DNA of 64,000 nucleotides. Source: Flavobacteriales bacterium. Its GTDB lineage: Bacteria; Bacteroidota; Bacteroidia; Flavobacteriales_F; PHOS-HE28. Below are positions 26,318 through 34,700 of this stretch, in pieces. Position numbers and translations under genes: made by a program. The notes under the pieces are model-generated. The model ran no database searches. It was not told the DNA's origin and saw only the letters and a list, made by a program, of their open reading frames with translations. The DNA is taken from NCBI GenBank assembly GCA_026129465.1, contig JAHCIA010000001.1, positions 3,135,503 to 3,199,502 of the forward strand. The letters run 5' to 3'. How positions within the stretch are numbered: the stretch's first letter is position 1; each line of letters opens with the position of its first letter.

Positions 26318-29300
26318 ATGAAGTACTGTTCTACCCTTACCTCCAGGAGAAGCGCGTCCCTGCTCGTCGCGCTTTTCACCGGCATGGCCCTGTGGGCCGC
26401 CCCTTTGCCCACCGGCGATGATTGCCAGTTGCGCACCCAGACCCAGGGTGGTTGGGGCGCGCCGCCCAATGGCAACAACCCCGGGGCCTACCTGCATGCC
26501 AACTTCGCGGGGGCCTTCCCCGGTGGGGTGACCATCGGCTGCGAGAACACCTTGGTGTTCACCTCTGCGCAGGCCATCACCAACTTCCTGCCCAGCGGCG
26601 GACCGCCCAGCGTGTTGCCTTCGGGTACGTGGGTGAACCCCACCGGCTATGGCAACGTGCTGGCCGGGCAACTGCTGGCGGCCACGATCAGCGTGGGTAT
26701 GGACGCCTACGATCCGGGCTTCGGTGCGAGCAGCACCCTGCTGGGCAACGCCATCGTGGCTTCGGGTCCCTTCGCGGGCTGGACGGTGAACGCGGTACTG
26801 GCCGCGGCCAACGACTTCATCGGCGGCTGCGGCGGCAGCTACACGGCGCCTCAGTTCAACAGCGTGCTCACGGCCATCAACGAGAACTTCACGGGTGGCA
26901 ACACCAACAACGGTTTCCTGATCTGCTCGGAGAGCGAGGAGTGCGAGGCCTACGCGGGCACCTTGGCGGGCTTCAAGCCCACGGACTGTCTGCAGGAAGG
27001 CGGCACGGCCATCGGTGGCATCCCCATCGGCGATGCGGTGGTTCCGCCGGGTTACCAGATCGCCTGGGTGCTGACCCAAGGCCCGGGTCTGGTGATCATC
27101 GAGGTGCGCGACATTCCCATTTTCGACGTGTATGCGGAAGCGTTCTACACCATCCACACGCTGGTGTACAATCCGGCCACGCTGGACCTGACGAGCATCG
27201 TGCTGGGCGTGACCACGGGCTTCGATATCGCGGCCTTGCTGATCGAGAACGGCGGCGATATCTGCGCGAGCCTGGACGTGACCGGCACGAGCGTGCTGGT
27301 GGAGAACCCCGATGCGGGCTCGCTCACCGGCTTCAAGGATGAGGATTGCCTGGAAGAAGGCGGTACGGTGATCGGTGCCACGCCCAACGGGGACATGCAT
27401 GTGCCACCGGGCTACCAGGTGCTTTATGTATTGACCCAAGGCCCCGGGCTTGTCATCGTGGATGTGAGCCCCGCGCCCTTCTTCACAGTGAACGACCTGG
27501 GCCTGTACACGATCCACACGCTGGTGTATGACCCGGCCACTCTGAACCTGGGCGGTGTTGTCATTGGCGTGACCACCGGCTTTGAGGTGAACAGCCTGCT
27601 GATACAGGGCGGTGGCGTGATCTGCGCCGCATTGGATGTGGCCGGCGCGCCCATAGACATCATCGATTGCCCGGATGAGGAGTGTGAGGCGGATGCCGGC
27701 ACGCTGGACAGTGACATGGGCGAGTACGGCTGCCTGGAAGAAGGCGGCAGCGTGGTGATCTCGGCCACGCCGAACGGTGATGCCTTCGTGCCTGCCGGGT
27801 ATGAGACCTTGTATGTCCTCACGCAAGGTCCCGGTCTGGTGATCGTGGACGTGAGCGCCGACCCGAGCTTCAGTGTGAGCGCCGCTGGCAGCTACACCAT
27901 CCACACGCTGGTGTACGACCCCAACACGCTGGACCTCTCCATCGTGGAGTTGGGCGTCACCACCGGCTTCGATGTGAACAGCCTCTTGATCCAGGGCGGT
28001 GGCGAGATCTGCGCGAGCCTGGACGTGGCCGGTGCGGCCTTCGAAGTGGCGGACTGCCCGCCGCAATGCCTGGCGCTGGCCGGCACGCTCACGGCGGATG
28101 AAGGCGAGATCGGCTGCCTGGAAGAAGGCGGCAGCGTGGTGATCTCGGCCACGCCCAACGGTGATGCCTTCGTGCCTGCCGGGTATGAGACCTTGTATGT
28201 CCTCACGCAAGGTCCCGGTCTGGTGATCGTGGACGTGAGCGCCGACCCGAGCTTCAGTGTGAGCGCCGCTGGCAGCTACACCATCCACACGCTGGTGTAC
28301 GACCCCAACACGCTGGACCTCTCCATCGTGGAGTTGGGCGTCACCACCGGCTTCGATGTGAACAGCCTCTTGATCCAGGGCGGTGGCGAGATCTGCGCGA
28401 GCCTGGACGTGGCCGGTGCGGCCTTCGAAGTGGCGGACTGCCCGCCGCAATGCCTGGCGCTGGCCGGCACGCTCACGGCGGATGAAGGCGAGATCGGCTG
28501 CCTGGAAGAAGGCGGCAGCGTGGTGATCTCGGCCACGCCCAACGGTGATGCCTTCGTGCCTGCCGGGTATGAGACCTTGTATGTCCTCACGCAAGGTCCC
28601 GGTCTGGTGATCGTGGACGTGAGCGCCGACCCGAGCTTCAGTGTGAGCGCCGCTGGCAGCTACACCATCCACACGCTGGTGTACGACCCCAACACGCTGG
28701 ACCTCTCCATCGTGGAGTTGGGCGTCACCACCGGCTTCGATGTGAACAGCCTCTTGATCCAGGGCGGTGGCGAGATCTGCGCGAGCCTGGACGTGGCCGG
28801 TGCGACCTTCGAAGTGGAGGACTGCCCGCCGCAATGCCTGGCCTATGCGGGAACACTTACGGTCACAGCGAGCAATGTCTGCTTGCAGAACGGGCTCGCT
28901 TCCGTCACGGCCGTACCCAATGGTGATGCCTTTGTGCCGCCCGGCTTCACCACCTTGTATGTGCTCACACTGGGCCAGGATCAGGTGATCCTCAACGCTG
29001 GCTTGGTACCCAGCTTCGTGGTGAACGCCCCCGGCCAGTACACCGTGCACACCATCGTCTTCGAATTGGCCTCGTATGATCCCGGCACCATCCAACTGGG
29101 GGTCACCACGGCGGGCAACATCAACGCCCTGTTGATACAAGGAGGAGGTACCATCTGCGCCAGCCTGGACATGATCGGCGCCACGGTGACCGTGACCGAT
29201 TGCGGACCGGGTTGCGTGGCCAGCGCGGGCAACATCATCGCCGATGCCGCGCAGGTCTGTCTCGATGGTGGCCAGGCCAGCCTCAGTGCCACGCCCGTGG

Positions 29301-31417
29301 GCAACGCGAACGTTCCCGCAGGCTACACCACGCTCTATGTGCTTACCCAAGGTGCGGGCCTGACCATCATCGATGTGGAACCGACGCCCTCCTTCGCGGT
29401 GGCCGATGTGGGTTCCTACACCATCCACACCCTGGTCTATGACCCCAATACCTTGGATCTCTCCGGTGTGGTCTTCGGTGTCACCACAGGCTTCGAGGTC
29501 AACAGCCTGTTGATCCAAGGCGGCGGGTCCATTTGCGCGAGCCTCGATGTGGCCGGTGCGGCGATCGAGGTGCTGTCCTGCGATGAGGAGTGCGCGGCCA
29601 ATGCTGGTACCCTCACCATCGCCGATGACGAGGTATTCCTCTCTGGCGGCAGTGCCTCCTTCTTCGCCTTCCCCAATGGCGACATGCTCGTGCCGCCGGG
29701 CTACCAAGTGCTCTATGTGCTCACCGAAGGTCCTGGGCTGGTCATCGTGGCCACTTCGCTGACACCGGTCTTCACGGTGAACGCGGCGGGCAGCTATACC
29801 ATCCACACTTTGGTCTATGATCCTACGACGCTTGACCTGAGCATCGTGGAACCCGGTGTCACTACGGGCTTCGAGGTGAACGCGCTGCTGATCCAAGGTG
29901 GTGGCGAGATCTGCGCGAGCCTGGATGTGACGGGCGCCTCGGTATCGGTGGTGAATTGCGCGGACGGTTGCACGGCCTTCGCCGGTACGCTCACCGCAGT
30001 GGAGTCGGAAGTATGTCTGGCCGAGGGAGGCGCCGTTCTGGCCGCAACGCCCAACGGTGACGCCATCAAGCCGGCCTGCTTCGAGCGCATCTTCGTGCTT
30101 ACCGCCGGCGAGGAGTTGGTGATCATCAACGCCAGCGTCACGGCCAGCTTCGTGGTGGATTCACCCGGACTGTACACCATCCACACCCTGGTCTTCGATC
30201 CCAACACCATCGACTTGAGCATCATCCAGTTCGGTGTCACCACGGGCTTCGAAGTGAACGCCTTGCTCATACAGGGTGGCGGTACCATCTGCGCGAGTCT
30301 GGATGTGGCGGGTGCGCCCATTCTGGTGCAGGACTGCACACCATCGGTGCCAGGCGCCACTTGCGATGATGCGATCGCCATCAACTGTGGTGGTACCGCC
30401 GAGGGCAGCACCATCGGGGTGGCCAACGATACCGCCACTTCAGGAGCCTTCACTTGCGTGACCTCGGTGGGCACGGGTGGCCAGATCTGGTACGTCTTCA
30501 CACCGGCCGAGGACGCCCTGGTGAATGTGAACACCTGCACGGACACGGACTTCGATTCGAAGTTGCACGTGTACACCGGCGCCTGCGGAACGCTGGTCTG
30601 CGTTGCGGGCAACGACGATGCCTGCGGGCTCCAGTCCACTGTGAACTTCACTGCCACGGCGGGGGTCACCTACCTGATACGCGTCGGTGGTTTCGGCGGT
30701 GCCGAAGGAAACTTCACCTTGTCCTTGGAGTGCACGCCGATCGTACCCCCCAATGCGGGTGAAGTATGCGCCGATCCGATCCCGCTTGGCTGCGGGGCTT
30801 CCGTGCAGGGCAGCACCGCCGGCATCCTGAACGACAACGTCACTTCGGGTGCCGCGACCTGTGTGACCACGGTCGGGTCGGCTGGTCAGATCTGGTACGC
30901 CTTCACACCCGATGTGGACGCCCTGGTGAACATGAACACCTGCACGGGCACCAACTTCGACTCCAAGTTGCATGTATACACCGGTGAGTGCGGCGCGCTG
31001 GTGTGCGTCACCGGCAACGATGATGGCTGTAGCCTTCAGTCCTCCGTGAACTTCCAAGCCACAGCGGGCACCACCTATCTGGTGCGCGTCGGTGGTTTCG
31101 GTGCTTCGGCAGGCTCCTTCAACCTGGTGGTCGAGTGCGGCCCCACCCAATTGACCGACCCGGGTGATGTGCTTTCACTGAACGCCTGGCCTTCTCCCAC
31201 GGCCCAGTTCCTGAATGTGGAGGCACGTTCCAATGGCCAGAACCGCATGGAGCTGAGTGTGTGGAACATGCAGGGCGCGCAAGTGATGGGCGATCAGGTG
31301 GTGTCCGGTCGTGACCTTACCGTGATGGACGTGTCGCCATTGAAGGCCGGGGTATACATCCTGCGCCTGCAGGCCGGTGACCAAGTGCTCACCCAGCGCT
31401 TCTTGAAGATGGATTGA
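26318..31417 (+). CDS. Giant T9SS-secreted repeat protein (1699 residues)
   Basis: Exported surface protein of unknown role. Order: signal peptide (about 1-28, ending ALWAA-P); an N-terminal domain (about 32-205, GDDCQLRTQTQGGWGAPPNG to NTNNGFLICS) shared with the next gene; nine repeats of about 128 residues (about 208-1343), each with the core ATPNGD, PPGYQVLYVLTQGPGLVI, YTIHTLVYDP, LGVTTGF, LLIQGGGEICASLDV; two Cys-containing modules of about 130 residues (about 1349-1607, CDDAIAINCGG, GQIWYVFTPAEDALVNV, TYLIRVGGFGG) of the pre-peptidase-C/beta-sandwich kind; and a type A sorting domain (WPSPTAQFLNVEA ... LRLQAGDQVLTQRFLKMD). Three central repeats are almost identical at the DNA level. The repeats probably form extracellular beta-sandwiches. 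Confidence 0.88.
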   Translation: MKYCSTLTSRRSASLLVALFTGMALWAAPLPTGDDCQLRTQTQGGWGAPPNGNNPGAYLHANFAGAFPGGVTIGCENTLVFTSAQAITNFLPSGGPPSVLPSGTWVNPTGYGNVLAGQLLAATISVGMDAYDPGFGASSTLLGNAIVASGPFAGWTVNAVLAAANDFIGGCGGSYTAPQFNSVLTAINENFTGGNTNNGFLICSESEECEAYAGTLAGFKPTDCLQEGGTAIGGIPIGDAVVPPGYQIAWVLTQGPGLVIIEVRDIPIFDVYAEAFYTIHTLVYNPATLDLTSIVLGVTTGFDIAALLIENGGDICASLDVTGTSVLVENPDAGSLTGFKDEDCLEEGGTVIGATPNGDMHVPPGYQVLYVLTQGPGLVIVDVSPAPFFTVNDLGLYTIHTLVYDPATLNLGGVVIGVTTGFEVNSLLIQGGGVICAALDVAGAPIDIIDCPDEECEADAGTLDSDMGEYGCLEEGGSVVISATPNGDAFVPAGYETLYVLTQGPGLVIVDVSADPSFSVSAAGSYTIHTLVYDPNTLDLSIVELGVTTGFDVNSLLIQGGGEICASLDVAGAAFEVADCPPQCLALAGTLTADEGEIGCLEEGGSVVISATPNGDAFVPAGYETLYVLTQGPGLVIVDVSADPSFSVSAAGSYTIHTLVYDPNTLDLSIVELGVTTGFDVNSLLIQGGGEICASLDVAGAAFEVADCPPQCLALAGTLTADEGEIGCLEEGGSVVISATPNGDAFVPAGYETLYVLTQGPGLVIVDVSADPSFSVSAAGSYTIHTLVYDPNTLDLSIVELGVTTGFDVNSLLIQGGGEICASLDVAGATFEVEDCPPQCLAYAGTLTVTASNVCLQNGLASVTAVPNGDAFVPPGFTTLYVLTLGQDQVILNAGLVPSFVVNAPGQYTVHTIVFELASYDPGTIQLGVTTAGNINALLIQGGGTICASLDMIGATVTVTDCGPGCVASAGNIIADAAQVCLDGGQASLSATPVGNANVPAGYTTLYVLTQGAGLTIIDVEPTPSFAVADVGSYTIHTLVYDPNTLDLSGVVFGVTTGFEVNSLLIQGGGSICASLDVAGAAIEVLSCDEECAANAGTLTIADDEVFLSGGSASFFAFPNGDMLVPPGYQVLYVLTEGPGLVIVATSLTPVFTVNAAGSYTIHTLVYDPTTLDLSIVEPGVTTGFEVNALLIQGGGEICASLDVTGASVSVVNCADGCTAFAGTLTAVESEVCLAEGGAVLAATPNGDAIKPACFERIFVLTAGEELVIINASVTASFVVDSPGLYTIHTLVFDPNTIDLSIIQFGVTTGFEVNALLIQGGGTICASLDVAGAPILVQDCTPSVPGATCDDAIAINCGGTAEGSTIGVANDTATSGAFTCVTSVGTGGQIWYVFTPAEDALVNVNTCTDTDFDSKLHVYTGACGTLVCVAGNDDACGLQSTVNFTATAGVTYLIRVGGFGGAEGNFTLSLECTPIVPPNAGEVCADPIPLGCGASVQGSTAGILNDNVTSGAATCVTTVGSAGQIWYAFTPDVDALVNMNTCTGTNFDSKLHVYTGECGALVCVTGNDDGCSLQSSVNFQATAGTTYLVRVGGFGASAGSFNLVVECGPTQLTDPGDVLSLNAWPSPTAQFLNVEARSNGQNRMELSVWNMQGAQVMGDQVVSGRDLTVMDVSPLKAGVYILRLQAGDQVLTQRFLKMD
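26411..27705 (+). repeat. Long direct repeat, copy 1 (partner 31851-33145)
   Basis: 1295 bases repeated at a constant offset of 5440. Reading the two copies side by side I saw only one difference (A at 27604 against C at 33044). The block starts at the codon for TGDD and ends within the third repeat module; flanks are unrelated on the left and diverged on the right. Confidence 0.93.
27728..28842 (+). repeat. Tandem 384-bp coding repeats, nearly identical
   Basis: Units begin at 27728, 28112 and 28496, each exactly 384 bases (128 codons). The third keeps identity to about 28842, with a few changes near its end. The other repeats of the protein are clearly diverged, so this part was amplified recently. 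Confidence 0.9.
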
Positions 31418-31442
31418 TCTTCTTTCTCGGACGCCTGCATAA

Positions 31443-31483
31443 AGGACCCGGACCGCGAGCACCAGTTCCGCGATCCGGGTCCT
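31443..31483 (+). terminator. Terminator after the first giant cargo gene
   Basis: 10-bp stem AGGACCCGGA (31443-31452) and TCCGGGTCCT (31474-31483), with an inner CGCG/CGCG pair after one mismatch. It begins 25 bases past the stop codon. The remaining bases to 31582 hold nothing I recognise. Confidence 0.75.
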
Positions 31484-31582
31484 CTGGTGTTCGGGGGTGA
31501 CCGGCATTTCATGGGGGGCGGGGAACGAGAGGTTGTAAGTGGGGAAGGACGGCCTCGTCGGGGAATTATTTACGCTCATCGC

Positions 31583-31614
31583 TTGACATCGGTCACTCGT
31601 CAGATTTATTTCGG
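31583..31614 (+). promoter_or_regulatory. Possible promoter of the second giant cargo gene
   Basis: TTGACA starts at 31583. Twenty-one bases after its TTG comes TATTTCGG (31607-31614), an imperfect match to TAnnTTTG. The ATG used here is about 95 bases downstream. Weak call. Confidence 0.25.
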
Positions 31615-31709
31615 GGCGTGAAGGCCGTTTGCCCCGGTCCTTCGCTCGAGTTCCGATCGTTCCATCTTTCCAACCCGCCGTTGCCCTACGGCTCTATTCT
31701 GCCAAGCCC

Positions 31710-34700
31710 ATGTCAGATCGATCACTACCCCCTGCCTTTGCTTTTCGATGTCTACCCCGATACCAGCGCTGGTTGGCTGCGGCCCTCCTGCCGGTGTCGA
31801 TGTACCTCCTGACCCTTCCCGCACTTGCTGGGGAGGGTTTTGCCATTCTGACCGGCGATGATTGCCAGTTGCGCACCCAGACCCAGGGTGGTTGGGGCGC
31901 GCCGCCCAATGGCAACAACCCCGGGGCCTACCTGCATGCCAACTTCGCGGGGGCCTTCCCCGGTGGGGTGACCATCGGCTGCGAGAACACCTTGGTGTTC
32001 ACCTCTGCGCAGGCCATCACCAACTTCCTGCCCAGCGGCGGACCGCCCAGCGTGTTGCCTTCGGGTACGTGGGTGAACCCCACCGGCTATGGCAACGTGC
32101 TGGCCGGGCAACTGCTGGCGGCCACGATCAGCGTGGGTATGGACGCCTACGATCCGGGCTTCGGTGCGAGCAGCACCCTGCTGGGCAACGCCATCGTGGC
32201 TTCGGGTCCCTTCGCGGGCTGGACGGTGAACGCGGTACTGGCCGCGGCCAACGACTTCATCGGCGGCTGCGGCGGCAGCTACACGGCGCCTCAGTTCAAC
32301 AGCGTGCTCACGGCCATCAACGAGAACTTCACGGGTGGCAACACCAACAACGGTTTCCTGATCTGCTCGGAGAGCGAGGAGTGCGAGGCCTACGCGGGCA
32401 CCTTGGCGGGCTTCAAGCCCACGGACTGTCTGCAGGAAGGCGGCACGGCCATCGGTGGCATCCCCATCGGCGATGCGGTGGTTCCGCCGGGTTACCAGAT
32501 CGCCTGGGTGCTGACCCAAGGCCCGGGTCTGGTGATCATCGAGGTGCGCGACATTCCCATTTTCGACGTGTATGCGGAAGCGTTCTACACCATCCACACG
32601 CTGGTGTACAATCCGGCCACGCTGGACCTGACGAGCATCGTGCTGGGCGTGACCACGGGCTTCGATATCGCGGCCTTGCTGATCGAGAACGGCGGCGATA
32701 TCTGCGCGAGCCTGGACGTGACCGGCACGAGCGTGCTGGTGGAGAACCCCGATGCGGGCTCGCTCACCGGCTTCAAGGATGAGGATTGCCTGGAAGAAGG
32801 CGGTACGGTGATCGGTGCCACGCCCAACGGGGACATGCATGTGCCACCGGGCTACCAGGTGCTTTATGTATTGACCCAAGGCCCCGGGCTTGTCATCGTG
32901 GATGTGAGCCCCGCGCCCTTCTTCACAGTGAACGACCTGGGCCTGTACACGATCCACACGCTGGTGTATGACCCGGCCACTCTGAACCTGGGCGGTGTTG
33001 TCATTGGCGTGACCACCGGCTTTGAGGTGAACAGCCTGCTGATCCAGGGCGGTGGCGTGATCTGCGCCGCATTGGATGTGGCCGGCGCGCCCATAGACAT
33101 CATCGATTGCCCGGATGAGGAGTGTGAGGCGGATGCCGGCACGCTTTCCTATGATGGTGGCGAGTGGCCTTGCCTGTCCGAGGGCGGCAGCGTAGCACTT
33201 TCGGCCACCCCGAATGGTGACGCCGTGGTCCCTGCCGGCTATCAAGTGCTGTATGTGCTCACGCAAGGACCCGGCCTGGTGATCGTGGACGTGAGCGCCG
33301 ACCCGAGCTTCAGCGTGAGCACCGCTGGCAGCTACACCATCCACACGCTGGTGTACGACCCCGCGACGCTGGACCTGAGCATCGTGGTGCCTGGCGTGAC
33401 CACGGGCTTCGATGTGAACAGCCTCTTGATCCAGGGAGGAGGCGAGATCTGTGGCAACCTGGACGTGGCCGGGGTCTCCTTCGAGGTGGAGAACTGCCCG
33501 CCGCCACCGGCCGGCCCATGCTGTACGTCCAATGGTACGCCGGGTTGCGATGATGCCGCCTGCCAGGCCGTGATCTGCGCGTCGGATCCCTTCTGCTGCA
33601 ATACGCAATGGGATGGCATCTGCGCCGGTTCTGCGCTTGCCAACGCGAACGCTGGGGGTGCCTGTGCGGACGTGAGCAACTGTCCGAGCGGGCCACCCCC
33701 GCCGCCGGAGTGCGTGGAAGCGCCCGAATGTGTGCTGAGCGATCCGGAGGCCTATGCCACGGTGATCGCCGACGATAGCTTCTGCTGCGAAGTGCAGTGG
33801 GATGGTCTCTGCCAGAGCGCCTTCGACGCGATCAGCGACAGCTGCGGAGGGCAGTCCTGTGTGGAAGCGCCCAACTGTGTGTTGGCCGATCAAGCCGCCT
33901 ACAACACCGTGGTGGCCAATGATCCTTTCTGCTGCGAGACGTTCTGGGATGGCCTCTGCCAGAGCGCCTTCGACGAGATCAGCGACAGCTGCACCGGAAG
34001 TGGTGTGGGTCCTTGCTGCTCCAGCCACCAAGGTGTGGGTTGTGAGGACGCCGCCTGCCAAGCCGTGATCTGCGCGTCGGATCCCTTCTGCTGCAATACG
34101 CAATGGGATGGCATCTGCGCCGGTTCTGCGCTTGCCAACGCGAACGCTGGGGGTGCCTGTGCGGACGTGAGCAACTGTCCGAGCGGGCCACCCCCGCCGC
34201 CGGAGTGCGTGGAAGCGCCCGAATGTGTGCTGAGCGATCCGGAGGCCTATGCCACGGTGATCGCCGACGATAGCTTCTGCTGCGAAGTGCAGTGGGATGG
34301 TCTCTGCCAGAGCGCCTTCGACGCGATCAGCGATAGCTGCGGAGGGCAGTCCTGTGTGGAAGCGCCCAACTGTGTGTTGGCCGATCAAGCCGCCTACAAC
34401 ACCGTGGTGGCCAATGATCCTTTCTGCTGCGAGACGTTCTGGGATGGCCTCTGCCAGAGCGCCTTCGACGAGATCAGCGACAGCTGCACCGGAAGTGGTG
34501 TGGGTCCTTGCTGCTCCAGCCACCAAGGTGTGGGTTGTGAGGACGCCGCCTGCCAAGCCGTGATCTGCGCGTCGGATCCCTTCTGCTGCAATACGCAATG
34601 GGATGGCATCTGCGCCGGTTCTGCGCTTGCCAACGCGAACGCTGGGGGTGCCTGTGCGGACGTGAGCAACTGTCCGAGCGGGCCACCCCCGCCGCCGGAG

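Noticed and set aside
26258-29896. A 1212-codon minus-strand open frame opposite the first giant cargo gene
   Set aside because: Same effect: antisense frame kept open by codon bias and near-identical repeats. It even shares its tail with the other antisense frame, because both lie over the duplicated block.
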